Below are positions 1 to 6,926 of a stretch of 12,689 nucleotides of DNA, piece after piece. Source of the DNA: Candidatus Fonsibacter lacus. Its GTDB lineage: Bacteria; Pseudomonadota; Alphaproteobacteria; Pelagibacterales; Pelagibacteraceae. The notes under the pieces were generated by a model. It did no database searches and was not told the origin of the DNA. It saw nothing but the letters and a program-made list of their open reading frames with translations. The position numbers and the translations under genes are program-made. Position 1 is the first letter of the stretch; the number at the start of each line of letters is the position of its first letter. The DNA lies in NCBI GenBank assembly GCA_010021145.1, contig RGRP01000015.1, forward strand, positions 1 through 12,689, given 5' to 3'.

Positions 1-556
1 AAACAAAATCTAATGGGTTATTTTTTAACTCTGAAATTTCTACTCTTGATCCAGAAATTAATTCTTGTGGATTTTTATTTGATAATTTTCCATAATCTTT
101 AAATTTGTTTACATTAAAATAAACATTACCATCTTTAATATATGCAAATTTTTTAGTTAGTAAATTTTCAATCATTTGAATCATAGCCGTTATATGATCA
201 GTAGCTTTTGGTTGATGATTTGGATTTAAACAATTTAAATATTTACAATCAGCTAAAAAAATATCTGTGATGCTTTTTGTAAGCTCACCAATATTAATTT
301 TTAATTCATTAGCTCTTTGTATGATTTTGTCGTCTATGTCAGTGATATTTCTAACATAATTAACTTTATTCTTTCCAAATTTTTTAATTAAAATTCTATA
401 TACAAGATCAAAAATAATTAAAGGTCTGGCATTGCCAATATGAGGATCATCATAAACAGTTGGACCGCATACATACATTCCAATTAAATTTTTATTTAAA
501 GGAATAAATTCTTCTTTTGCTTTGCTTAAAGTGTTGTAAATTTTTAAACTATTCAT
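1..556 (-). CDS. cysS: Cysteinyl-tRNA synthetase, N-terminal part (cut by window edge)
   Basis: Class I aminoacyl-tRNA synthetase that charges tRNA-Cys in the cytoplasm. I translated this frame directly: it opens with ATG at 556 and stays open for 185 codons to the left edge, about 40% of the usual length of roughly 460 residues. The N-terminus carries the CysS signature MYVCGPTVYDDPHIGNAR, which contains the zinc-ligand Cys30 (CGPT) and the class I HIGH-type motif as HIGN at residues 39-42. A NITDIDDKI segment follows near residue 90, as in the family. The KMSKS motif and anticodon-binding part would lie beyond the window. The start overlaps the nadE stop by 8 bp (ATGAATAG), so the two are probably co-transcribed and translationally coupled. 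Identity is seen in the sequence; only the length of the missing part is unknown. Confidence 0.96.
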   Translation of the reverse strand, partial: MNSLKIYNTLSKAKEEFIPLNKNLIGMYVCGPTVYDDPHIGNARPLIIFDLVYRILIKKFGKNKVNYVRNITDIDDKIIQRANELKINIGELTKSITDIFLADCKYLNCLNPNHQPKATDHITAMIQMIENLLTKKFAYIKDGNVYFNVNKFKDYGKLSNKNPQELISGSRVEISELKNNPLDFV

Positions 557-1295
557 GATTGTCAAATTTACAAATTGGAATCAAATTCATTTTATGAAGA
601 TTTCTTTTTCTAATTTTTAAATATTTTTCATAGTTTTTATCTTTTGGATTTAACATGGCTTTTTCTAAATCCTCATAGGACATTCCCAATTGTCGTTCAT
701 CGGTTCTTCCATCTGACCATAATCCATCCGTGGGTGCTGCATTAATAATATCTTCCAATATTTTAAGTTCTTTACCCATTTCCCACACTTGTGATTTTAA
801 ACAATCTGCAATTGGAGAGATATCTACTCCCCCATCTCCATATTTTGTAAAAAAACCAACACCAAAATCCTCTATTTTATTTCCTGTACCAACAACAATT
901 CCATTATTTGCGCCTGCTACTTGATAAAGAGTAGCCATTCGTAATCTTGCTCTAGAATTAGCAAAAGCAAGTTCATTATCAAATTGTCCTAAAGTTTTTT
1001 CGAAACTATTAAAAACTTCATCTAAATTAATAATGACTTCGTCAACATTAGAAAATTTACTTTTTAACCATTTTAGATGTGCTTTACTTAAATCATCTTG
1101 AAATTTTAATTGTCTAATAGGCATTGATAATGCCTTGACCTTCATGCCTGTCATTGAAGAAATTGTACTTACGACAGCAGAATCAATTCCTCCTGAAACC
1201 CCGACGACTAAGCAGTCAGGTTTTTTTTCCATTGAATTACAATAGTTTTTAATCCAGTCTTTTATAAATTGAATTCTATCTGCTGCTGTCATCAT
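549..1295 (-). CDS. nadE: NH3-dependent NAD(+) synthetase
   Basis: Last step of NAD synthesis: ATP-dependent amidation of nicotinic acid adenine dinucleotide to NAD. The 248-residue protein is a single N-type ATP pyrophosphatase domain. The PP-loop SGGIDS is at residues 34-39, ANSRARLRM at 112-120, GTGNKIE at 136-142, and the deamido-NAD/ATP loop with KYGDGGVDISP at 151-161. There is no N-terminal glutaminase (nitrilase-like) domain, so by family knowledge it uses free ammonia or an external donor. Two adjacent ATG codons begin the frame (1295 and 1292); no Shine-Dalgarno sequence separates them, so the start is uncertain by one codon. It follows the DAHP synthase gene after 53 bp and overlaps cysS by 8 bp, making nadE-cysS a likely unit. 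Confidence 0.95.
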   Translation of the reverse strand: MMTAADRIQFIKDWIKNYCNSMEKKPDCLVVGVSGGIDSAVVSTISSMTGMKVKALSMPIRQLKFQDDLSKAHLKWLKSKFSNVDEVIINLDEVFNSFEKTLGQFDNELAFANSRARLRMATLYQVAGANNGIVVGTGNKIEDFGVGFFTKYGDGGVDISPIADCLKSQVWEMGKELKILEDIINAAPTDGLWSDGRTDERQLGMSYEDLEKAMLNPKDKNYEKYLKIRKRNLHKMNLIPICKFDNHE

Positions 1296-1327
1296 AATAT
1301 TTTTACTTTTTTTTAAGTTTGAAGCAA

Positions 1328-1350
1328 AAAAATTATTAAAAATAATTTTT
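1328..1350 (-). terminator. AT-only hairpin with U-tract after DAHP synthase gene
   Basis: A perfect 10-bp inverted repeat (AAAAATTATT, loop AAA, AATAATTTTT) overlaps the DAHP synthase stop codon. Read on the minus strand, the stem runs into a continuous U-run. The form resembles an intrinsic terminator, but every stem pair is A-U, so stability is low and the match could partly reflect base composition. If it works it would separate nadE-cysS from the upstream gene. Confidence 0.4.
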
Positions 1351-2725
1351 AAGAAGCTTTTCTAATGGAATTTATTGAGTATTTAGAATTTTTCTTGATT
1401 TCTTCTGAAATAAGGAAAGCCAACTCAATTGCTTGATTTGCGTTCAGTCTAGGATCGCAATGCGTATGGTATCTACTTGATAAATCTTTATCAGTAATAT
1501 TTTGCGCTCCACCAATACATTCTGTTACATTCTTTCCGGTCATTTCGATATGAAGTCCGCCGGCGTAAGTACCTTCTCCTTGGTGTACATCGAAGAAACT
1601 TTTTACTTCGGAAATTATATCTTTAAATGGTCTCGTTTTAAATCCGGTCGTAGATTTGATAGTATTGCCATGCATAGGGTCGCAAGACCAAATTACTTTT
1701 TTATTTGATTTTTTAACAGACTGAATAAGCTTAGGTAAAAATTTTTCAACTTTATCATGACCGAATCTAGCTATTAAAGTTATTCTTCCAGTTTCATCTT
1801 CTGGATTCAACACATCAATTAACTTAATCAATTCCTTTGGATCTAAACTAGGTCCACATTTAATGCCTATTGGATTTTTAATTCCTCTGCAAAATTCCAC
1901 ATGAGCGCCATCTATTTGTCTAGTACGATCTCCAATCCATAAAAAATGTGCCGAAGTGTCATGATGTTCGCCTGTGGTTGAGTCTACTCGAGTCATAGCT
2001 TCTTCATAAGGAAGATGCAAAGCTTCATGACTGGTATAAAAATTAACAGTTCTTAATCTTCTATTTTGCTCTATCGTTATACCGCAAGCATGCATAAAAT
2101 TTAAAGCTTCCATAACTTTATTTTGAATTTCTTTAAATTTTTTATCAGCACTTTTGTTTACAAAGTCCATATTCCATAAGTGCACTTTACTTAAATCAGC
2201 AAATCCTCCTTGGGAAAATGCCCTTAATAAATTTAATGTTGATGCAGATTGTGAATAAGATTTTAATAATCTTGCAGGATCTGGTTTTCTAGATTCCTCA
2301 TCAAATTTCATTCCATTAATATTATCTCCTAGGTAACTAGGAAGTTCTTTTCCATTTACAACTTCTGTAGAAGAACTTCTTGGTTTAGAAAATTGACCTG
2401 CGACTCTACCTATTTTTACTATTGGTAAATGCGATGAAACAGTAAGTATTAAAGAAACCTGCAAAATGACTTTAAATAAATCTCTAATATTGTCTGGATG
2501 AAATTCTTCAAAACTCTCAGCACAATCTCCTCCTTGAAATAAAAATGCTTTTCCTTCGCTTACTTCACCTAACATATGTTTAAGCGTGCGAGTTTCTCCC
2601 GCAAAAACAAGCGGTGGAAATTTTGAAATTTCCTTTAAAACTTCTTTTAATTTACCTTCATTTTCATAAACCGGTAAATGCTTTGCAGTTTTTGCTCTCC
2701 AAGAATCTGGTTTCCAATTTTTCAT
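1349..2725 (-). CDS. aroG: Class II 3-deoxy-7-phosphoheptulonate (DAHP) synthase
   Basis: Condenses phosphoenolpyruvate and erythrose 4-phosphate, the entry step of the shikimate/aromatic amino acid pathway. The 458-residue protein matches the plant-like class II family (not the E. coli AroFGH class) along its whole length. It has FQGGDCAESF with metal ligand Cys68, GRVAGQFSKPRS at 106-117, GPSLDP at 291-296, SCDPMHGNT with His352, HIEMTG with Glu394 and HCDPRLN with Asp424, the four expected metal ligands. Length is close to the family's usual ~460. The frame also contains a TTG two codons upstream (2731), but the ATG at 2725 has an AGG 6 bases ahead of it and gives the family-typical WKPDSWR start, so I chose ATG. 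The gene symbol for class II enzymes varies between genomes. It lies 49 bp after glmS. Confidence 0.95.
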   Translation of the reverse strand: MKNWKPDSWRAKTAKHLPVYENEGKLKEVLKEISKFPPLVFAGETRTLKHMLGEVSEGKAFLFQGGDCAESFEEFHPDNIRDLFKVILQVSLILTVSSHLPIVKIGRVAGQFSKPRSSSTEVVNGKELPSYLGDNINGMKFDEESRKPDPARLLKSYSQSASTLNLLRAFSQGGFADLSKVHLWNMDFVNKSADKKFKEIQNKVMEALNFMHACGITIEQNRRLRTVNFYTSHEALHLPYEEAMTRVDSTTGEHHDTSAHFLWIGDRTRQIDGAHVEFCRGIKNPIGIKCGPSLDPKELIKLIDVLNPEDETGRITLIARFGHDKVEKFLPKLIQSVKKSNKKVIWSCDPMHGNTIKSTTGFKTRPFKDIISEVKSFFDVHQGEGTYAGGLHIEMTGKNVTECIGGAQNITDKDLSSRYHTHCDPRLNANQAIELAFLISEEIKKNSKYSINSIRKAS

Positions 2726-2738
2726 ATTCAACCTACAG

Positions 2739-2767
2739 TATATATATAGAGTGTTCTAAGCCTACAA
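2739..2767 (-). promoter_or_regulatory. Possible promoter of the DAHP synthase gene
   Basis: On the minus strand, TTGTAG (2767-2762) is followed after 17 bp by TATATA (2744-2739) within a longer TATATATATA run. This fits a sigma-70-type promoter. The predicted transcript start would lie close to the AGG ahead of the ATG at 2725, so the leader would be very short; an earlier register of the TATA run is possible. In DNA this AT-rich such matches arise by chance, so this is a suggestion. Confidence 0.33.
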
Positions 2768-2774
2768 GAATAAA

Positions 2775-4595
2775 TTATTCGACAGTAACAGATTTAGCTA
2801 AATTTCTTGGCTTATCTATGTCGTTACCTTTTTTTAAAGCAACATAATAAGCGAGTAACTGCAAAGGAATATTACTTAAAAAAGGAGAAAGAAATTTATG
2901 AATTTTTGGAATTCTTATTTCCGACCAAATATTTTCGCTAGTTGCAACTTCTTCTGCGTGATCAGAAATTAATAAAATTTTTCCACCTCTTGCGATAACT
3001 TCTTGCATATTAGAAATTGTTTTTTCATAAAATCGATCTTTGGGTGCAATAACAATAACAGGCATACCATTTTCAACTAAAGCTAAAGGACCATGCTTCA
3101 TTTCACCAGCAGGATAACCTTCGGCGTGAAGATAAGTAAGTTCTTTGAATTTTAGAGCGCCTTCTAATGCAATGGGATAAGAAAGACCTCTTCCTAAAAA
3201 CATAGAACCTTTGATATCTATAAAATCAACAGCTAATTCTTCAATTAATTTTTTTTTATTTAAAATTAATGCGACATTAGAATGAATATTTTCCAAATCT
3301 TTAATAATAGTTAAATATTCATCTTCTTTTATTTCATTTCTTAATCTTGCGGTTTTTAAAATAAACAATAGAAGCACTAGAATCTGTCCCGTAAATGCTT
3401 TTGTAGAGGCAACACCCACTTCTGGACCAACATGAATTGGTAAAACTAGATCTGATAATCTTGATAATGAACTTTCAGTAACATTTACTATCGAGCAAGT
3501 TTTTGCTCCATTTTTCTTACAAAAATCTAATGCGGCAATCGTGTCAGCTGTTTCTCCTGATTGTGATACAAAAATATAAAGTTCATCTACTTTTATTTTA
3601 TTATTTCTGTATCTGAATTCCGAGGCAACATCTACGCTTGTATCCAGATTAGTAAATTCTTCGAACCAATATTTTCCAACTACACAAGCATGATAAGCTG
3701 TTCCGCACGCTATTAAATTAACTTTTTTTATTTTTTTTGGGTCAATTGGAAAGTTAACTATATTAATTTCTTTTCTTAACTTATCTAGATATTCATTTAC
3801 GCATTTTTTAATAATTTCTGGTTGTTCAGAAATTTCTTTAGACATAAAATCTTTAAAACTTCCTTTATTATAAATTCCCTCTTCATTAACCAATTTATGT
3901 ATTTTTTTTTCAATTTTTTTTCTGTTTTTATCAAAGAATTCAATTTTATCTTTGGTTAAAACACATACATCTCCATCATCAAGATATGAAACTTCTTTTG
4001 TCATAGAGTTTAAAGCATAAGAATCTGAGCCAATAAATTTTTCTTTATCTGCATAACCAACTGCTAGTGGGCTTCCTCTTCTTGCTCCTACAATTAAGTT
4101 ATTAAATTTTTTGAAAATTATTCCTAACGCAAAACTTCCTTCTAATTTTTTTAAGGCTTCAAATACAGAATCTAAATAATTCATTTTTTTTAAATTCTCT
4201 GTAATAAGATGTGTCACTACTTCGGTATCTGTTTGAGACTTAAAAATATGTCCTTTTTCTATTAGTTCTTTTTTAATAATTGCAGAATTTTCAATAATTC
4301 CATTATGAACAACTGAAACTTCTTCTGAGGAATGTGGGTGAGCATTTGCTTGATTTGGAACTCCATGAGTAGCCCAGCGAACGTGGCCAATTCCAATAGT
4401 CCCCGACAATGATGTTTTTTTAATTAATTTTTCTAAATCAGAAACTTTGCCAGCACATTTATTCTCTACTATTTCTTCATTATAAATTGTAGATATACCA
4501 GCAGAGTCATAGCCACGATATTCAAGTTTCTTTAAAGATTCTAAAATTTGTTTTGAAATATCTCTATAACTGGCAATACCAATAATACCGCACAT
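2775..4595 (-). CDS. glmS: Glutamine--fructose-6-phosphate aminotransferase (isomerizing)
   Basis: Makes glucosamine 6-phosphate from fructose 6-phosphate and glutamine, the committed step to UDP-GlcNAc, peptidoglycan and LPS. At 606 residues it is full length. The N-terminal class II glutaminase domain begins MCGIIGIA with nucleophile Cys2, then RGYDSAGIS, HVRWATHG (Arg73) and HNG (Asn98-Gly99), with Asp123. Two SIS isomerase domains follow: CGTAYHA at 297-303, SQSGETADT at 344-352, STKAFTGQ, then the ALEGALKFKELTYLHAEGY helix and MKHGPLAL. The C-terminus ends KPRNLAKSVTVE with the conserved Lys that binds the sugar. The start must be the ATG preceding Cys2. It follows the glmU-like gene after only 9 bp, with no clear Shine-Dalgarno and no room for a glmS ribozyme leader, so it is probably read from the glmU promoter. 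Confidence 0.97.
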   Translation of the reverse strand: MCGIIGIASYRDISKQILESLKKLEYRGYDSAGISTIYNEEIVENKCAGKVSDLEKLIKKTSLSGTIGIGHVRWATHGVPNQANAHPHSSEEVSVVHNGIIENSAIIKKELIEKGHIFKSQTDTEVVTHLITENLKKMNYLDSVFEALKKLEGSFALGIIFKKFNNLIVGARRGSPLAVGYADKEKFIGSDSYALNSMTKEVSYLDDGDVCVLTKDKIEFFDKNRKKIEKKIHKLVNEEGIYNKGSFKDFMSKEISEQPEIIKKCVNEYLDKLRKEINIVNFPIDPKKIKKVNLIACGTAYHACVVGKYWFEEFTNLDTSVDVASEFRYRNNKIKVDELYIFVSQSGETADTIAALDFCKKNGAKTCSIVNVTESSLSRLSDLVLPIHVGPEVGVASTKAFTGQILVLLLFILKTARLRNEIKEDEYLTIIKDLENIHSNVALILNKKKLIEELAVDFIDIKGSMFLGRGLSYPIALEGALKFKELTYLHAEGYPAGEMKHGPLALVENGMPVIVIAPKDRFYEKTISNMQEVIARGGKILLISDHAEEVATSENIWSEIRIPKIHKFLSPFLSNIPLQLLAYYVALKKGNDIDKPRNLAKSVTVE

Positions 4596-4604
4596 AAATT
4601 ATTT

Positions 4605-5216
4605 TTATTTTTTTCTTTTCTTAAATTCTCTTTGAGAAATTCTGCTTAAAGCAAGGGTATTATCTTTTACATTTTTAGTTATAGTTGATCCTGCGCCAAT
4701 CACTGTATTCTTTCCTATTTTTACCGGAGCAACTAAAGAACTATTGGATCCTATAAAAGCATTATCTAAAATTTTAGTTTTGTATTTATTTCTACCATCA
4801 TAATTACAAGTGATTGTTCCGGCTCCTACATTAACATTCTTTCCTAATACTGAATCTCCGATGTAGCTTAAATGATTAACTTTGGAATACTTTCCAACTC
4901 TAGATTTTTTAATTTCAACAAAATTCCCAATTTTAGAATTATTCTCTAAAACTGTATCAGGTCTTAATCTTGCAAATGGTCCAATCGTTACATTATTACC
5001 AATTTTTGTTTTTTCTATATAAGAAAAACTTAGAATTTTAACATTACTACCAATCTTAACGCCTTTGCCAATGACTACATAGGGTTCAATTAAAATATTT
5101 TTTCCAAATTTTGTATCTGAAGATAAATAAATTGAGTCTGGAGAAATTAATTTAACTCCTTTTTTAATCGCTAATTTTTTAATTTTATTTTGTAATAATT
5201 TTTCAGATTCAATCAT
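4605..5216 (-). CDS. glmU: Stand-alone GlmU acetyltransferase (left-handed beta-helix) domain
   Basis: Resembles only the C-terminal half of bifunctional GlmU, which acetylates glucosamine 1-phosphate with acetyl-CoA. The 203-residue protein has a short basic helix (about 1-20), then repeated hexapeptides forming a left-handed beta-helix. Relative to my recollection of E. coli GlmU numbering, a constant offset of about 248 places the acetyltransferase residues without gaps: Arg85 (FARLRP), Lys103 (EIKK), His115 and Tyr118 (NHLSYIGD), Asn129 (NVNVGAGT), Asn138-Tyr139 (TCNYDG) and Ser157. The N-terminal uridylyltransferase domain (about 230 residues, LxAGxGTRM motif) is wholly absent. Upstream DNA is a 130-bp spacer and then the divergent gph, with no missing half in any frame. 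The glmS neighbour supports a role in UDP-GlcNAc synthesis. Acetyltransferase activity is an inference from intact residues; the uridylyl transfer must come from elsewhere. Confidence 0.9.
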   Translation of the reverse strand: MIESEKLLQNKIKKLAIKKGVKLISPDSIYLSSDTKFGKNILIEPYVVIGKGVKIGSNVKILSFSYIEKTKIGNNVTIGPFARLRPDTVLENNSKIGNFVEIKKSRVGKYSKVNHLSYIGDSVLGKNVNVGAGTITCNYDGRNKYKTKILDNAFIGSNSSLVAPVKIGKNTVIGAGSTITKNVKDNTLALSRISQREFKKRKK

Positions 5217-5255
5217 AATTAATTTTGTAAATAACTTTAATAAAATTTATGATTT

Positions 5256-5285
5256 ATTGCTATTTGAGCAATGTTACTATAGTAA
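5256..5285. promoter_or_regulatory. Two adjacent inverted repeats in the glmU/gph divergent spacer
   Basis: The spacer 5217-5346 between the divergent glmU and gph starts holds ATTGCT-N5-AGCAAT (5256-5272). One base later comes the perfect 12-bp palindrome TTACTATAGTAA (5274-5285). The second contains TATAGT (5278-5283), a possible -10 element for gph, so an operator overlapping a promoter is conceivable. No recognised regulator motif matches. The repeats are seen directly; their function is inference. Confidence 0.35.
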
Positions 5286-5346
5286 TGATTTTAATAATTT
5301 AACTCACAAATTATTTCTTTTAACTACTAATTTTTTCAATAAATTT

Positions 5347-6018
5347 ATGAGTAAAGCAATCGTTTTTGATCTAGATGGAACTCTAGTAGACTCTGCTCCT
5401 GATTTAATGGACGCTCATAATTATGTAATGCAAAAATTTGGTTATCATCAAAAACCACTCACAGATATACGCCACTTAGCTGGTAGAGGCGCTGCTAATA
5501 TGATTTTAAGCTCTTTAAAAGAAGAAGATAAAAAATTTGACCAAAATATTCATAAAAAAATGACGGAAGAATATATTAATTACTATAGAGATAATATTTC
5601 AAAAAAATCGCAAATTATTAAAGGGGTTAATAATTTTCTTGTTTGGGGAAAATCTCAAAAAATTAATTTTGCTATTTGCACAAATAAAATGGAGTCTTTG
5701 GCCAAAAAACTTCTTAAAGAAATTAATCTTATTGAATTTTTTGACTACATCGCAGGAGCTGATACTTTTGAATATAGAAAACCAGACCCTAGGCACCTAA
5801 CAAATATATTAGAAATTTTAGACGTTAAAAAAGAAGATAGTATTATGGTAGGTGATAGCGAAACTGATGCTGAAACTGCAAGAGTGGCAAAAGTTAATTT
5901 TATTTTGGTAAAAGGTGGCTATACTGAAAAAGATCAAAATAGTATTTATCATAATCATTTTATTAATGACTTTACTGAAATGAATGGAATATTATCTAAA
6001 ATGAAATTTTTGAATTAA
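5347..6018 (+). CDS. gph: Phosphoglycolate phosphatase (HAD superfamily)
   Basis: Likely dephosphorylates 2-phosphoglycolate to glycolate. The 223-residue protein shows all HAD motifs in order: DLDGT with nucleophile Asp8 and acid/base Asp10, Thr112 in CTNK, Lys145 in RKPDP, and GDSETD with metal-binding Asp170 and Asp174. A helical cap domain lies at about 17-85. The reading frame is open further upstream to a TTG at 5257, but that would add 30 residues with no family counterpart before the motif I strand; the ATG at 5347 puts DLDGT at the usual place near the N-terminus. HAD phosphatases are promiscuous, so the exact substrate is by family resemblance (DLDGTLVDSAPDL is typical of Gph). It is only 2 bp ahead of prpB, so it heads that operon. 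In many alphaproteobacteria gph, as I recall, sits beside glmU-glmS, as here, though here it is divergent. Confidence 0.88.
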   Translation: MSKAIVFDLDGTLVDSAPDLMDAHNYVMQKFGYHQKPLTDIRHLAGRGAANMILSSLKEEDKKFDQNIHKKMTEEYINYYRDNISKKSQIIKGVNNFLVWGKSQKINFAICTNKMESLAKKLLKEINLIEFFDYIAGADTFEYRKPDPRHLTNILEILDVKKEDSIMVGDSETDAETARVAKVNFILVKGGYTEKDQNSIYHNHFINDFTEMNGILSKMKFLN

Positions 6019-6020
6019 TT

Positions 6021-6926
6021 ATGTATTTTGTTAAAAAAACACCTGCAGAAAAAAGAGCTGATCTACAAAAAAAATTAAAATCAGGAAAACTTATACGCTT
6101 TCCAGGAGCATATAACCCTTTAGTTGCAAAATTAATTGAAGAAATTGGTTATGAGGGTGTTTATATATCAGGTGCTGTTATGGCTAACGACTTGGGAGTT
6201 CCGGACATTGGGCTTACAACGTTAACTGAAGTTTCTTATCGAGCAGAACAAATTGCAAGGGTTACAAATTTACCTTCAATTGTTGATGCTGATACTGGAT
6301 TTGGTGAACCAATGAATTGTGCACGAACCATTGAAACATTTGAAAATTTTGGAATTTCAGGTTGTCACATTGAGGATCAGGTTAATCCTAAAAGATGCGG
6401 TCACTTAGACAACAAAGATGTTGTTAGTGTCAGTGAGATGGTTAAAAAAATTAAATCAGCAGTAAAAGCTAGAAAAGATAAAAATTTTTTAATTATAGCT
6501 AGAACGGATGCAAATGCAGTAGAAGGTTTAGAGAAAACAATTTCAAGAGTAAAAGCTTATGTTGATGCTGGAGCAGATATGATTTTTCCTGAGGCTTTAA
6601 AAGATGAAAAAGAATTTCAAAAAATGAGAAAAGCTACAAAAGTTTATTTGCTTGCTAATATGACTGAATTTGGAAAATCTAAATTACTTTCTGCTAAAGA
6701 GCTTAATAACCTTGGATATAATTTAGTTATTTATCCAGTAACAACACAAAGATTAGCGTTAAAAAATGTTGAAGACGGATTAAGACAGATATTTAAGGAT
6801 GGGCATCAAAATAATGTGATTGATAAAATGCAAACTAGAAAAAGATTATATGAGTTAGTTGAATATGAGAAATATAATGAATTTGATAGTTCTATATTTA
6901 ATTTTTCCAAAAAAGGACATGAATAA
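6021..6926 (+). CDS. prpB: 2-methylisocitrate lyase
   Basis: Cleaves 2-methylisocitrate to pyruvate and succinate, the last step of the methylcitrate cycle that disposes of propionyl-CoA. The 301-residue protein is an ICL/PEP-mutase superfamily TIM barrel. YISGAV is at 48-53, the Mg2+-binding VDADTGFG has Asp89 and Asp91, HIEDQV has Glu118, the catalytic loop KRCGH carries Cys126, and the family-typical ARTDA and ANMTEFGK segments follow. Length is normal for PrpB and far shorter than isocitrate lyase, which argues against AceA. From memory the wording of several blocks (RFPGAYNPLVAKLIEEIGY, DQVNPKRCGHLD) is closer to actinobacterial PrpB than to E. coli PrpB. It starts 2 bp after gph and its stop overlaps the prpC start (TAATG). 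Confidence 0.93.
   Translation: MYFVKKTPAEKRADLQKKLKSGKLIRFPGAYNPLVAKLIEEIGYEGVYISGAVMANDLGVPDIGLTTLTEVSYRAEQIARVTNLPSIVDADTGFGEPMNCARTIETFENFGISGCHIEDQVNPKRCGHLDNKDVVSVSEMVKKIKSAVKARKDKNFLIIARTDANAVEGLEKTISRVKAYVDAGADMIFPEALKDEKEFQKMRKATKVYLLANMTEFGKSKLLSAKELNNLGYNLVIYPVTTQRLALKNVEDGLRQIFKDGHQNNVIDKMQTRKRLYELVEYEKYNEFDSSIFNFSKKGHE

Noticed and set aside
2739..2754. NrdR-like box upstream of the DAHP synthase gene
   Set aside because: It scores 11 of 16 only because of the TATATA run; conserved C4 and T11 are missing and there is no partner box.
4596..4604. glmS ribozyme/riboswitch
   Set aside because: Only 9 bp separate glmU from glmS, so there is no leader for such an RNA.
5257..5346. A 30-residue N-terminal extension of Gph starting at TTG
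   Set aside because: It has no family counterpart, uses a rare start, and overlaps the inverted repeats; the ATG at 5347 places the HAD motif normally.
5599..5796. Minus-strand frame that might be the missing GlmU N-terminal half
   Set aside because: It has no nucleotidyltransferase motif and lies entirely within gph in another frame.
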